From contig NZ_VISI01000001.1 of assembly GCF_007827365.1 (NCBI RefSeq), positions 2,501 to 66,500 of the forward strand: a stretch of 64,000 nt of DNA, written 5' to 3'. Positions 47,062 to 57,194 of the stretch are shown here, piece by piece (within the stretch, counting starts at the first letter, position 1; the number at the start of each line of letters is the position of its first letter). Source of the stretch: Olleya sp. Hel_I_94 (lineage in GTDB: Bacteria; Bacteroidota; Bacteroidia; Flavobacteriales; Flavobacteriaceae). Position numbers and translations under genes: made by a program. The notes under the pieces were generated by a model. It saw only the letters and a program-made list of their open reading frames with translations, did not search any database and was not told the origin of the DNA.

Positions 47062-47958
47062 ATGAAAAAAAACTACAATTTTAAATTAAACAAAATTAGC
47101 ATCCTACTGTTATTATTATCCTCTTCTCTATTTGCACAAGTTAATGACGAGAATTTTGATGGATTAACTCCCAGCCTTAGAGGATTAGACTACACCACTA
47201 ATGGTATTAGATTTCAACAGATAGCACCAAATGTAATTAGTCAAATGGCATCCTTATCGGAAGCTTCAACTTTTATCATTACTCCTACAAGTTCTGATTT
47301 AGGCTTACTTTTTAACATAGATAATTCTGGGACTATCTCTGGTCCTAATATTGGCGCTTTTGATTACAGAATTGGAAGTGCTGACGGTTCAGAATTTAAA
47401 ATGGTATCAATGGAAGCTGATATGTCTGCAAATCCTGCAAGTAATGGTTATACTTTTACAGCAACTGCTACAGGTTACAGAGATGGAGTAAGTGTGGTAA
47501 GCGATATTATTGACTTCACAATTAGCGATAATAATGGCACCATAACATACGCCAAAGACGCTATACCAGCTGCCAATGGTGGTACACTTACTTTTTCGGA
47601 AGCTTGGAGTAATATAGATGACATTAGATTTACTGGTGGTAATTCTAGCTCAATATCCCTTTTGATGATTGACCAATTAAACTTTTCTCCGCCTAATACT
47701 CTAAGTATTGTTGATAATACTTTGGCTTCAAATATTACTATTTTTCCAAATCCAACCAAGGACATAGTTACTATTGACTTTGCAGTAACTACTGTTTCTA
47801 ATATTAAAGTTCATAATATTTTAGGAGAATTAGTTTTCGAAAAGGATAATATTATGGATAATAAATATTCATTTCAATTAAATCAACCTGCTGGTCTGTA
47901 TATAATAAGTGTAATAACAGAAAATGAGCAGTTACAACTTAAATTGATAAAAGAATAA
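47062..47958 (+). CDS. Secreted protein with type IX sorting domain
   Basis: A 298-residue exported protein. The signal peptide is ISILLLLLSSSLFAQ; the central beta-rich domain (about 25-210) has no family I can name. The last 80 residues form a type A type IX secretion C-terminal domain (ITIFPNPTKDIVTIDF, VHNILGELVFEKDN, GLYIISVITE, LKLIKE end). It should be moved across the outer membrane by PorSS/T9SS. It lies 29 bases after the PLP enzyme and ends at its own terminator. Confidence 0.88.
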   Translation: MKKNYNFKLNKISILLLLLSSSLFAQVNDENFDGLTPSLRGLDYTTNGIRFQQIAPNVISQMASLSEASTFIITPTSSDLGLLFNIDNSGTISGPNIGAFDYRIGSADGSEFKMVSMEADMSANPASNGYTFTATATGYRDGVSVVSDIIDFTISDNNGTITYAKDAIPAANGGTLTFSEAWSNIDDIRFTGGNSSSISLLMIDQLNFSPPNTLSIVDNTLASNITIFPNPTKDIVTIDFAVTTVSNIKVHNILGELVFEKDNIMDNKYSFQLNQPAGLYIISVITENEQLQLKLIKE

Positions 47959-47976
47959 TTTTCTTTTTAGATAATC

Positions 47977-48010
47977 AAAAAAAAGCGCGACCTTAAGTCG
48001 TGCTTTTTTT
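47977..48010 (+). terminator. Terminator after the type IX cargo gene
   Basis: Stem AAAAGCGCGAC (47981-47991), loop CTTAA, stem GTCGTGCTTTT (47997-48007) with one G-U pair, then more T. Confidence 0.9.
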
Positions 48011-48075
48011 ATACTAATTTTAAACATTACTAAAATAGATTAACTTAGTATTTATCTAATTTAAAATTCCAATGT

Positions 48076-48396
48076 ATGTTTCAAAATAAAAACCACATAA
48101 TTTTACTTTTAAGTGTAATACTATTAACCTTATCCTGTGCAAATACTAAAAACAATACTTCTAATTGTTTAAACAGTGTCAAAGGTACATTAGTTAATAA
48201 GACTGGTTTAGATGGTTGTGGTTGGATGATTGCATTACAAGATGGTAAAACAGTAAATCCAACTAACCTAAATAGCTTTGATATTAAATTAATAGATAAT
48301 ACTAAAATCACTTTTGGTTATAAAGAAAAAAACGATCTTTTTGACACCTGTATGGCTGGTAAAATTGTAGAAATAACTTGCGTCACTTTGGACTAG
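48076..48396 (+). CDS. Small lipoprotein, function unknown
   Basis: A 106-residue lipoprotein with signal HIILLLSVILLTLSC (Cys21). The mature part has four further cysteines (NCLNSVKG, GCGWMI, DTCMAG, ITCVTLD) and looks like a small beta-barrel or OB-like domain (KGTLVNKTGLDGCGWMIALQDG). I do not know the family by name. Monocistronic. Confidence 0.75.
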   Translation: MFQNKNHIILLLSVILLTLSCANTKNNTSNCLNSVKGTLVNKTGLDGCGWMIALQDGKTVNPTNLNSFDIKLIDNTKITFGYKEKNDLFDTCMAGKIVEITCVTLD

Positions 48397-48498
48397 TTTG
48401 TAACGCTAAAACCTTGTTAAAAGAGTACAAATAGTTTTTAAAAAACAACATTAAGCTTACCTTTAAGTAGTAATATTTTAAACACCAAAACTACTGTT

Positions 48499-49344
48499 AT
48501 GAAACAAATACTCCTAAACGATGGTAATAAAATTCCTCTAGTTGGATTTGGAACCTATAAATGTACAGAACAAGAAGGGATAGATTCCGTATCTACTGCT
48601 TTATCTAAAGGCTATCGGTTATTAGACACAGCTGCTATTTATGGAAATGAAGAAGCTGTTGGCAAAGGTATTAAAGCTAGTGGTATTGATAGAAAAGATA
48701 TATATATCACCACAAAACTTTGGCGAGAAAATTTAGGCTATCAATCTGCTAAGGACCAATTTAATAAATCCTTGCAACGATTAAATGTAGACTATATTGA
48801 TTTATACTTAATACATTGGCCTGCTAACGCTAAAAACTACGATAATTGGCAACACGCTAATGCAGAAAGTTGGCGCGCAATGGAAGAATTACAAGCTGAA
48901 GGTAAAATTAAATCCATAGGAGTTAGTAATTTTTTTCAAGAACATTTAGAAGCGTTATTTAAAACTGCAAAGATTATTCCTGCTGTTAATCAAATTGAGT
49001 TTCATCCAGGTTATTGGCAAAAAGAATTAACTGAATATTGTCAATCAAAAAATATAACTGTTGAGTCTTGGTCTCCTTTAGCACGAGGAAAAGTATTTGA
49101 TAATCAAATTTTAAAGGACATTGCCAAAGCACATCAAAAATCGGTTTCACAAATATGTCTTCGTTGGATTACACAGCATAATGTTATTATTATTCCTAAA
49201 TCTAATTCGCCAGAAAGAATTGAAGAGAATATTAATATTTTTGACTTTGAACTGTCTGAGGACGAAATGAAACAAATAAACAACCTACCAAAAATGGGGT
49301 TTAGTGGAGAGCATCCTAATTTTTGGCCTGATCGTATTAGTTAA
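48499..49344 (+). CDS. Aldo/keto reductase
   Basis: NADPH-dependent oxidoreductase of 281 residues with a TIM-barrel. Signatures are VGFGTYKCTEQEG, LDTAAIYGNEEAVGKGI (catalytic Asp and Tyr), TTKLW (catalytic Lys), DLYLIHWPA (catalytic His) and IIPKSNSPERIEENINIFDFEL (cofactor site). It is similar in length to 2,5-diketogluconate reductase-type enzymes; the substrate is unknown. It is followed by a terminator. Confidence 0.95.
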   Translation: MKQILLNDGNKIPLVGFGTYKCTEQEGIDSVSTALSKGYRLLDTAAIYGNEEAVGKGIKASGIDRKDIYITTKLWRENLGYQSAKDQFNKSLQRLNVDYIDLYLIHWPANAKNYDNWQHANAESWRAMEELQAEGKIKSIGVSNFFQEHLEALFKTAKIIPAVNQIEFHPGYWQKELTEYCQSKNITVESWSPLARGKVFDNQILKDIAKAHQKSVSQICLRWITQHNVIIIPKSNSPERIEENINIFDFELSEDEMKQINNLPKMGFSGEHPNFWPDRIS

Positions 49345-49374
49345 TTAAAATATACTTTAGTTTCACAGTAATTT

Positions 49375-49404
49375 AAAGCACAACCTAAGCTTTGTGCTTT
49401 TTTT
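49375..49404 (+). terminator. Terminator after the aldo/keto reductase gene
   Basis: Stem AAAGCACAA (49375-49383), loop, stem TTGTGCTTT (about 49392-49400), followed by T residues. Confidence 0.85.
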
Positions 49405-49441
49405 CATCTAAATGTGTTAAAAAACATTAGTTAAAAGTTAA

Positions 49442-50089
49442 ATGGTTTTGTCTTCAGTTATTATAACTTATATTATTTTAATGATGTTAATTAAACTAAT
49501 TATATTAATGCTAATGACAAACCAATTATACCCTAAAACCGTAATACCTGAATCTATAAAAAATGAAATCGAAACTGCATTGTCTTTTTATCCAGATTTA
49601 AAAGACACTGCAATTAATTTTGAATTCAAAAAAAACATTAAAAAATCGACTATGCAAGCACAACCAACTGCTAGTAGTTTTTTAAAAAGAAAAGGACAAC
49701 GATCTTATAATATTTTTATAAGTGAAACTGTAAAAATTTCTGGTGAAGTTTTATACACAGTAGATATGCCACAAGAGGTATTAATAGGGTGGATTGGTCA
49801 TGAGTTAGGTCATGTTATGGATTACAAAAACCGAAGCAACCTCAACCTGATGTGGTTTGGCGTAAAGTATCTATTATCCGACAATCATATTGCAACTGCA
49901 GAGCGTGCTGCAGATACTTATGCTGTACAATCAGGAATGGAACAATACATTTTAAAAACAAAGGACTTTATATTAAGTCAAGCAAATTTAGAGCAATCTT
50001 ATATTGCACGAATTAAAAAATATTATTTGTCTCCGGAAGAAATCATGGACATTATTAATCAAAGAGATGCCAATCTTTCTGAGTATTAA
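49442..50089 (+). CDS. Putative membrane-anchored HExxH metalloprotease-like protein
   Basis: A 215-residue protein with an N-terminal hydrophobic anchor (residues 4-25) and one zinc-protease motif, GHELGHVMDY with H120-E121-x-x-H124. Downstream AERAADTYAVQSG (E154, D158) may supply a third zinc ligand as in gluzincin/M48-type enzymes. It is shorter than typical proteases. An internal ATG (MTNQLYP, residue 25) would remove the anchor. The stop overlaps the convergent GH3 gene by 4 bases. Catalytic activity is inferred from the motif only. Confidence 0.78.
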   Translation: MVLSSVIITYIILMMLIKLIILMLMTNQLYPKTVIPESIKNEIETALSFYPDLKDTAINFEFKKNIKKSTMQAQPTASSFLKRKGQRSYNIFISETVKISGEVLYTVDMPQEVLIGWIGHELGHVMDYKNRSNLNLMWFGVKYLLSDNHIATAERAADTYAVQSGMEQYILKTKDFILSQANLEQSYIARIKKYYLSPEEIMDIINQRDANLSEY

Positions 50090-51609
50090 TTTTTAGCAAC
50101 AAAGGCTTCCCAATCTTTAAACTTATCCTCTCCCATAACACGTTCCATTTTAACCTGACCTCCTTTTTTCTTATTAGCACCACTCCATTCTGCAAAAATC
50201 TCTGGACTAATTACTTCTACTTTTACGCCTTCTAAAGCTTTACCTCTTGCAACCTTATAGTTTTTATTAGCATTTTTTAAAAACTCATCTAATACGTTTA
50301 CAATACTATTATTTGCTTCCTTTAAACTCTCAGATCCTAAATACCAACTATGGTAAAAACCATCTTCAAAACGTTTAGCACATAAAGTATATTCTGGGAT
50401 TGTTGTATTAAACTTTTCTTCAAGATGCCTAATAGCATCATCCAATTTATTTACTGATAATTGCGATCCTACAGTGTTTAAAAAGAATTTAGTACGACCA
50501 GTAATTTTGATTTCAGCACGCTCAACATCAGTAAACTCAATAGTATCTCCAATCAAATAACGCCATGCACCACTTACTGTACTAATAATGACGACGTAAT
50601 CTTGATCTAGTTGCACGTCTTTTAAAGTCACACTTGGCGCTTCGTTTTTTAACGATCCATCTGGATTAATATATTCTGGTTTAAAGGGTACAAACTCAAA
50701 ATAAATTCCGCCATCTGTAACCAATTGCATGGCATCAGTCTCTGGTCTAGCTTGAAAAGCTAAAAAACCTTCTGAGGCTAAATAGGTATCAATCACAGTT
50801 ACTGGTTTTCCTAATAATGCATTAAAACTTTTTTGGTAAGGCCCAAAAGCAACACCACCTGAGGTATACACTTGAAGGTTTGGCCAAACATCGTGAATAT
50901 TGTCTACTTTATGATAGTCGATAACCGTTTTTAACATCAGTTCCATCCAAGACGGAATTCCGCTTAAAGCGCCAATATCCCATTGTTTAGCTCGTTTTGC
51001 TATGGTCTCAACACGCTTATCCCAATCTTCAATTTTAGCTATATCTTCACCTGGTTTATAAAACCCTTTAAACCAAGATGGAATATTACTAGCTGTAATA
51101 CCACTTATTTCTCCTTCTAAATGATCATCTTTTTCTTTTAAATCTGTAGAGCTTCCCAACATCATCGCTTCTTTACTAAAAAACTCGGCAGGCAAATCAA
51201 AATTACTTAATGCTGTGACTTGGTCTATTCCTGCTTGCTTAATTGCAGATAACATATCATCAGTCACAGGAATACGCTTACTAGTTTTTCCTGTGGTACC
51301 AGAACTTAATGCAAAATAAGACGGTTTTCCAGGCCAAGTTACATCCTCTAAACCTTCATGTAGTTTAGACCACCATTTGTCATTGATTTGGTTGTAATCA
51401 AAATAAGGTACACTATTAGCAAAAGCTACTTCTGGATTATCTGCTTTGCTTATTGCTTCAAAGTCATACGCCTTACCAAACATGGTGTCTTTAGCAGTAC
51501 TCAATAAGTTTTGTAATACTTTTTGTTGTGCTTCTACAGGGTTAACTTCCGGAGTTAATGCCTCTTTTATGTTTATGGCACCTTTAATAATGTTTCCTAT
51601 AATTTCCAT
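50086..51609 (-). CDS. GH3-family acyl-adenylating protein
   Basis: A 507-residue protein of the GH3 (auxin-responsive promoter) family. It shows FALSSGTTGKTSKRIPVT (ATP-binding loop), YTSGGVAFGPYQKSF, IDTYLASEGF, VVIISTVSGAWRYLIGDTIEF and ITGRTKFFLNTVGSQLS. Plant members conjugate amino acids to acyl acids; bacterial roles are unclear. It is monocistronic between a convergent metalloprotease-like gene and a long upstream gap holding the guaB terminator. Confidence 0.93.
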   Translation of the reverse strand: MEIIGNIIKGAINIKEALTPEVNPVEAQQKVLQNLLSTAKDTMFGKAYDFEAISKADNPEVAFANSVPYFDYNQINDKWWSKLHEGLEDVTWPGKPSYFALSSGTTGKTSKRIPVTDDMLSAIKQAGIDQVTALSNFDLPAEFFSKEAMMLGSSTDLKEKDDHLEGEISGITASNIPSWFKGFYKPGEDIAKIEDWDKRVETIAKRAKQWDIGALSGIPSWMELMLKTVIDYHKVDNIHDVWPNLQVYTSGGVAFGPYQKSFNALLGKPVTVIDTYLASEGFLAFQARPETDAMQLVTDGGIYFEFVPFKPEYINPDGSLKNEAPSVTLKDVQLDQDYVVIISTVSGAWRYLIGDTIEFTDVERAEIKITGRTKFFLNTVGSQLSVNKLDDAIRHLEEKFNTTIPEYTLCAKRFEDGFYHSWYLGSESLKEANNSIVNVLDEFLKNANKNYKVARGKALEGVKVEVISPEIFAEWSGANKKKGGQVKMERVMGEDKFKDWEAFVAKN

Positions 51610-51769
51610 GCTAAATATTGTTGGTTACGATGGTATATTTTAAAGCAAATACCTTTACTAATTTTATAGTTTGAAAATAGAACTATTTAAGCACTTCTTT
51701 AGTGTTGTTATAGTAAAATTAACACTTAGTTATAATTGGCTACAACAACTTAAAAATTTTGAAACAATA

Positions 51770-51799
51770 AAAAAGCACAACCAATGGTTGTGCTTTTTT
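51770..51799 (-). terminator. Terminator of guaB
   Basis: Near-perfect hairpin AAAAGCACAACCA (51771-51783) with TGGTTGTGCTTTT (51785-51797), flanked by A and T runs on both sides, so it can work in either direction. It lies 22 bases after the guaB stop. Confidence 0.9.
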
Positions 51800-51820
51800 T
51801 ATATAATTTAATCCTAAAAC

Positions 51821-53290
51821 TTATCTAGAATAATTAGGAGACTCTTTAGTAATGGTAACATCATGCGGATGACTTTCGTTGATACCTGAAGCGGTAATTT
51901 TAACAAAGCGTCCTGTGTCTTGTAAAGTGGCAACATCTTTTGCTCCACAATAGCCCATTCCTGCTCTTAAACCACCTATAAATTGGTGTAAGCTTTCATA
52001 TAATTCTCCCTTATAAGGTACACGTCCAACGATACCTTCTGGTACTAATTTTTTAATATCATCCTCTACATCTTGGAAGTAACGGTCTTTACTACCTTGC
52101 TTCATAGCTTCAACAGATCCCATACCTCTATACGATTTAAACTTACGTCCTTCATATATAATAGTTTCTCCTGGACTTTCTTTTGTTCCTGCTAGTAACG
52201 ATCCTAACATAACTGTATCTGCTCCTGCAGCTAATGCTTTAGGAATATCTCCTGTATATCTAATTCCTCCATCTGCTATTACAGGTACTCCACTTCCTTT
52301 TATTGCTGCTGCTACTTCTAGCACTGCACTAAATTGAGGGAAACCAACACCTGCCACAACACGAGTCGTACAAATAGAACCTGGTCCAATACCAACTTTT
52401 ACTGCATCTGCTCCTGCTTCAACTAAATATTTAGCTGCTGCTCCTGTTGCTATATTACCAACTATAACGTCTAATTTTGGGAATTTTTTCTTAATTTCTT
52501 TTAACACATTTACTACACCTTTAGTGTGACCATGTGCAGTATCAATTACAATAGCATCAACACCTGCGTTTACTAAAGCTTCGGCACGATCTACAGCATC
52601 TCCTGTTACACCTATAGCTGCTGCTACTCGTAAACGACCAAAAGTATCTTTATTTGCTATTGGCTTTTGTGTTAACTTAGTAATATCTCTAAAAGTAATT
52701 AAGCCTTCTAACTTATCACCTTCAACAATTAAAAGCTTTTCAATTTTATGTTGTTGTAATATTTTTTCGGCATCTTTTAAGGACGTTCCAACAGGAGCAG
52801 TAACTAGATTTTCGCTAGTCATAACCTCAACAATTGGTCTGTTTTTTTCATGCTCAAAACGTAAATCACGATTAGTTACAATTCCTTTTAATAATCCATT
52901 ATCGTCTACTATAGGGATACCACCAATACCATGCTCTCGCATTGCATTATTAGCGTCTGCAACTACTGCAGTCATTGGTAACGTTACAGGATCTATAATC
53001 ATACCACTTTCGGCACGTTTTACTTTACGTACTTTAGTCGCTTGTTGCTCTATAGTCATGTTTTTATGTAACACACCAATACCACCTTCTCTAGCCATAG
53101 CTATAGCCATTTGACTTTCTGTAACGGTATCCATAGCTGCAGAAACTATTGGTACGTTAATGGTAATGTTACGTGTAAATTTTGATTGAATGTTGACTTC
53201 GCGAGGAAGAACATCAGAAAAAGCAGGTACTAAAAGGACGTCGTCGTAAGTTAATCCTTCTCCTACTATTTTATTTTCGTGTGCTGTCAT
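51821..53290 (-). CDS. guaB: IMP dehydrogenase
   Basis: Oxidises IMP to XMP, the first committed step of GMP synthesis. The 489-residue protein has the [17 protein letters not shown] start, a CBS-domain pair (about 95-205: [43 protein letters not shown]), [11 protein letters not shown], the catalytic cysteine in [15 protein letters not shown], and [19 protein letters not shown]. Length and motifs are normal. Monocistronic with its own terminator. Confidence 0.98.
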   Translation of the reverse strand: MTAHENKIVGEGLTYDDVLLVPAFSDVLPREVNIQSKFTRNITINVPIVSAAMDTVTESQMAIAMAREGGIGVLHKNMTIEQQATKVRKVKRAESGMIIDPVTLPMTAVVADANNAMREHGIGGIPIVDDNGLLKGIVTNRDLRFEHEKNRPIVEVMTSENLVTAPVGTSLKDAEKILQQHKIEKLLIVEGDKLEGLITFRDITKLTQKPIANKDTFGRLRVAAAIGVTGDAVDRAEALVNAGVDAIVIDTAHGHTKGVVNVLKEIKKKFPKLDVIVGNIATGAAAKYLVEAGADAVKVGIGPGSICTTRVVAGVGFPQFSAVLEVAAAIKGSGVPVIADGGIRYTGDIPKALAAGADTVMLGSLLAGTKESPGETIIYEGRKFKSYRGMGSVEAMKQGSKDRYFQDVEDDIKKLVPEGIVGRVPYKGELYESLHQFIGGLRAGMGYCGAKDVATLQDTGRFVKITASGINESHPHDVTITKESPNYSR

Positions 53291-53363
53291 TGCAATTAGA
53301 ATTAATTGCGAGTAAAGATACGTTTTATATATTAATCAAACTGTATAATTAACGGATTGTTGC

Positions 53364-55790
53364 TTAAAATTTAACCTCTAAGGTTGTATAAAAATTTCGG
53401 TTAGCCGAAGGAATGATTCCTGGTCCAGGATATCCTGTTGCACGTCGCGTAAAATAAGCATTATCCAATAGGTTGTTTACTCCTGCTTCTAGCTTAAATT
53501 GTTTGTACTTGTACGACAAAGACACATCTAAGACATCGTATGCAGGAATCTCTCCAATTACACCACTTAAATTACCCTCTGTCGCATTAGTCGCATCTGT
53601 AAATTGAGAGGACAAATAGGTATATTGAATATTAGATAAAAAGTCTTTGTAACCTAATCTAACACCTGTTTTAAAGTTATAGTTTGGTATAAACTCCACC
53701 TTACTACCTTCTACTCCAAGCTCTTCAGATTTTGTATACTCTGAGTCTACATATGAAAAATTGACATAATAGTTAAGTATATAATCTTCGTTTTTTAGCA
53801 GTAGGTTTTCTAAATTAAATTCTACTAAACTCTCAATACCATACATCATGGCATCTCCAACGTTTCCTCTTTCGCTTTTAATATTTCCGTCAGAAAGTAC
53901 ACGTTGCACAAATCCTATTCTGTCATTATAAAATAAGCTAAACGCACTAACGTCGTACGATATATTGTTGGACCATTTACCTCTTGCTCCTGCATCCACA
54001 GTAAACCCACTTTCGTCATCAATATCTGGACTAATAATAAATGCTGGATTATTAATACTTATATCAGAAAATGTTACTGATCTGTAGTTTTGCGAAATAT
54101 TTCCGTAAACCTCAAACGCAGTACTTGGTTTATAACTTGCACCTAAACCTAATAACACAAATGAGCGTTCCTTGGTTAAGTCATCTTCAATTTTTTCATT
54201 TAAAATAACATTACCTGCAGCATCTGTATTTATACGTCTAAAAAAACCATCACTTTGGGTATTAATATATTCAAATCTAAAACCAGGAGTTATAGATAGC
54301 TTATCGTTTAAATACACAATGTTTTCTCCAAAAACAGCAACATTTAAATTAGGGTAAGTAAAGCTAGATTGGTTACTGTAATTTGGAAATACATCATACT
54401 GAAAATCAAAATTTGGATCTGAACCATCACTTCCAGGACCTTGCTCAGAGGTGTTTTCTGCTTTATAAAACTTAGCACCAAGTAAGCCAATGGACTTTTT
54501 ACCAAACAAATTATAGTTGGTTAAAACTCTGGTTTCAAAACCATAGTTATCAAATTCTCCTTTTATTAAATCTCTTTCTGTATTAGCATCAGGTTGATCC
54601 ACACGGTTAGTCCTAAACCCTAAAGCGTCTCTAGACGCATTTAATCCAAATGCATTAAATGTAAAGTTTGTGTTTTCAGAAAACTTATGAGACAGTTTTA
54701 AATTATACAGTAACCAATCCACCTGAAACCAGTTTCTAGAACGATTACTTTGGTATGGATCTGCTTCAAACTGATCATCGTTTAATCCTCCACCTTGCTT
54801 AGCTAAGTATCTTAAATAAGTTACCTCTCCTTCCAACTTAGTATTATCATTAAACTGATATCCTAAATGCGCGTAAAAATTTTTAGATTCAAAATTAGAG
54901 TTTGGTCTAAATCCGTCTCCTTTTTTATAGTTAAAAAACGTATAATAACTCAACTTACCTTTGGTACCACTTGCGCTAGTAAAGTTGGTGTATAGTCCAT
55001 TACTTCCAACCGTGTTTCTTGTAATCAGTTCTAATGGTTTTTCAGTATTTGGTGTTTTCATTTTAAAATTAACCAAACCACCAAATTGTGTTCCGTATTG
55101 CAATGAAGCTGCACCTCTAACAATTTGTATTTCTTGTAATGCCTCTGCAGTTGGTGTGTAATAACTCTCAGGATAACCTAGTACATCTGCACTAATATCG
55201 TATCCATTTTGGCGTGTATTAAAATTAGCTGTACGGTTTGGATCCAAACCACGTCCACCAATATTTAACTGTAAACCTGCATCGTCATTTTGATAAATGT
55301 TTAAACCTGCTACTTGACTGTATAATTGTCTGGCATTATTAGCACCAAGATTAGCCATGGATTGGTCTATTAAAACCACTTCTGTCTTTTTTCCAGCGTA
55401 AATAGCAGTGTCTTCAACGTCTGCTAATTGTTTTAGGCTAAATAATTTTGCTTTTCTAACGGTAATTTCTACTTCAGACAATGTTGTTTCGCTTAGAGGT
55501 AGTAATATTATTTTTAAGTTTTTAGCTTCGGTTGACGTCACTGTTTGCTCTAAAACTTGATATTCGTAATTAAAAAAAGTTAAATTAAGTGTTGCTTTTT
55601 CAGTTTCAAAATTAAAATTACCGTTAGCATCAGACTTGGTTATCAAACCCTTAACGGTATCATAAACGCCAACATCGCTTAGTGCTTCGCCATTTTGATT
55701 AGTAATTGAACCAGAAATTTGCTGTTGTGCTAACATGCTAAAAGCAGATAACATCAATAATAGTAATAGGTTATAGTCCTTTAATTTCAT
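53364..55790 (-). CDS. TonB-dependent receptor, FecA-like
   Basis: Outer membrane transporter of 808 residues. After the signal peptide (LLLLLMLSAFSMLAQ) comes a carboxypeptidase-regulatory-like domain (QISGSITNQNGEALSDVGVY, about 23-100), a plug domain (VVLIDQSMANLGANNARQLY to SLQYGTQFGGLVNFKMKTP, about 135-245), and a 22-strand barrel ending FYTTLEVKF. The plug segment GGRGLDPNRTANFNTRQNG and the LGYPESYYTPTAEALQEIQIV block are like ferric citrate receptors. It overlaps the HTTM gene by 20 bases and is last in a cluster with two exported lipoproteins, so iron-complex uptake is the likely role. Confidence 0.9.
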   Translation of the reverse strand: MKLKDYNLLLLLMLSAFSMLAQQQISGSITNQNGEALSDVGVYDTVKGLITKSDANGNFNFETEKATLNLTFFNYEYQVLEQTVTSTEAKNLKIILLPLSETTLSEVEITVRKAKLFSLKQLADVEDTAIYAGKKTEVVLIDQSMANLGANNARQLYSQVAGLNIYQNDDAGLQLNIGGRGLDPNRTANFNTRQNGYDISADVLGYPESYYTPTAEALQEIQIVRGAASLQYGTQFGGLVNFKMKTPNTEKPLELITRNTVGSNGLYTNFTSASGTKGKLSYYTFFNYKKGDGFRPNSNFESKNFYAHLGYQFNDNTKLEGEVTYLRYLAKQGGGLNDDQFEADPYQSNRSRNWFQVDWLLYNLKLSHKFSENTNFTFNAFGLNASRDALGFRTNRVDQPDANTERDLIKGEFDNYGFETRVLTNYNLFGKKSIGLLGAKFYKAENTSEQGPGSDGSDPNFDFQYDVFPNYSNQSSFTYPNLNVAVFGENIVYLNDKLSITPGFRFEYINTQSDGFFRRINTDAAGNVILNEKIEDDLTKERSFVLLGLGASYKPSTAFEVYGNISQNYRSVTFSDISINNPAFIISPDIDDESGFTVDAGARGKWSNNISYDVSAFSLFYNDRIGFVQRVLSDGNIKSERGNVGDAMMYGIESLVEFNLENLLLKNEDYILNYYVNFSYVDSEYTKSEELGVEGSKVEFIPNYNFKTGVRLGYKDFLSNIQYTYLSSQFTDATNATEGNLSGVIGEIPAYDVLDVSLSYKYKQFKLEAGVNNLLDNAYFTRRATGYPGPGIIPSANRNFYTTLEVKF

Positions 55791-57135
55791 CTGTAAATGG
55801 TAAAATCCAGTGTTTATGTTTAAACGATTCTTTTTCTTGGTACAAATTTACGCTTTCGTCAATAAATAATTGGCTTAATCGTCCATTTAAAGCTACATAA
55901 CTTTTAGCCTGCACTTGTACATTTTTATAGCCTTGTTTGGTAAAATGATCGCCTAAGTAATGTGCATATTCTAAAATAAAATCAGGCTGAAAACTCATTT
56001 GTTTTTCCTGTAAAGGCGTCAAAAAATCGGCATTATTGACTAAAAACGTATTCCCTTGCTCATCCTTAATTTTAAAGGTTGTGTTTCCCATTTTTTCCAT
56101 TAACATCACTCGCCATGAGAAGCGATAACCTTCTTCTGTCCAAAACAATTCGCCTGGATACAACATATATCTAAACGGAAGTAACAGTTGCACCACAAAA
56201 AATAAACCTAGAATTGGTAGTACTAATTTACGATGACGTACTGTGTAGACTGATTTAAATGCTATAGGTTGCGCTTTCGCGGAAATAAAGCCAAGCAGCG
56301 ACTTTATTTTTTGTATTATTTTATGATGAAACGAGGCATCAAAAAAGATTAATGCACTTACTATCATAACAAACGGAAACATCCCAATAGGAAACAAAAC
56401 ACGTGTGAATACATGGAAAAATATGACCATTATAAAAGCTACAAATCGTGTACGTTTGTACAGTAAAAAAAACGGAATTAGTAAATCATATAACATACCT
56501 GACCAGCTCATAGCGTAATGAAACCAATCTTGCTGCATAATAGTTTCGCCAATAAATGGTAAGTCGTATTTAGAGCGTAACCAAATTTTTAAGGGTTGGA
56601 CTTTTAATAACCAATCGCTGTTTATTTTGGCTAATCCTGCGTAAAAATAAACAATACCTAACAGTAGTTTTATAGCGTCTATACTCCATTTAGGAATACT
56701 TTTATAGCTAATTTTTGTTGTATAGTTATCTAATGAAAAATAGGCGTTAGCTGGTAAAAACAGCATTAAAAAGCTAAGAATACTTATAAAGTAATAATGA
56801 TTTAAATAGGTGGTTTTTTCGATTAACTCTATATAAGTAAAGCTAATAAAAAAGATAATTATGGCTAATCTGTATTTATAACCAATAGCGACAAATAAAG
56901 CTGACAAACCACAAATAAAAAATAGTAAATAGGTATACTCACCTAAGGATTTAACCCATTCAAAACCGTAATACTTAAAATGAAATTGAGGTTGTACATA
57001 AACCGTATCAATCCATCCTTTTAACCAATAACGAATCATACCATAACACATCATTAATCCAAAACCAATCCTGAACACAGCCAAAGGAGCTGCATCTGTG
57101 GTTTTGTTTAGATATGTTTTTAGGTTTAATTCCAT
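55771..57135 (-). CDS. HTTM-domain membrane protein (vitamin K-dependent carboxylase-like)
   Basis: Inner-membrane protein of 454 residues with about eight helices in the first 300 residues (PLAVFRIGFGLMMCYGMI onward), matching the HTTM fold shared with vitamin K-dependent gamma-carboxylase. Visible blocks include YFYAGLAKINSDWLLKVQPLKIWL and FHVFTRVLFPIGMFPFVM, then a soluble C-terminal domain starting RHRKLVLPILGLFF. Bacterial members have mostly unknown function. It lies between imelysin and TonB receptor genes, overlapping the latter by 20 bases, which links it to metal uptake. Confidence 0.87.
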   Translation of the reverse strand: MELNLKTYLNKTTDAAPLAVFRIGFGLMMCYGMIRYWLKGWIDTVYVQPQFHFKYYGFEWVKSLGEYTYLLFFICGLSALFVAIGYKYRLAIIIFFISFTYIELIEKTTYLNHYYFISILSFLMLFLPANAYFSLDNYTTKISYKSIPKWSIDAIKLLLGIVYFYAGLAKINSDWLLKVQPLKIWLRSKYDLPFIGETIMQQDWFHYAMSWSGMLYDLLIPFFLLYKRTRFVAFIMVIFFHVFTRVLFPIGMFPFVMIVSALIFFDASFHHKIIQKIKSLLGFISAKAQPIAFKSVYTVRHRKLVLPILGLFFVVQLLLPFRYMLYPGELFWTEEGYRFSWRVMLMEKMGNTTFKIKDEQGNTFLVNNADFLTPLQEKQMSFQPDFILEYAHYLGDHFTKQGYKNVQVQAKSYVALNGRLSQLFIDESVNLYQEKESFKHKHWILPFTDEIKGL

Positions 57136-57140
57136 AATAT

Positions 57141-57173
57141 AAAAAAAGGTTGACTCTTTTAAATCAACCTTTT
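57141..57173 (-). terminator. Hairpin between imelysin and HTTM genes
   Basis: Stem AAAAGGTTGA (57144-57153) with TCAACCTTTT (57164-57173), followed on the minus strand by seven T. It lies within the cluster, so it may act as an attenuator that lowers expression of the HTTM and receptor genes. Confidence 0.85.
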
Positions 57174-57194
57174 ATTTATTATTGTTACTTGATA

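Noticed and set aside
49375-51799. Similar GCACAA hairpins at 49375 and 51770 considered as a mobile repeat
   Set aside because: The similarity is limited to the terminator stem, with unrelated loops and flanks.
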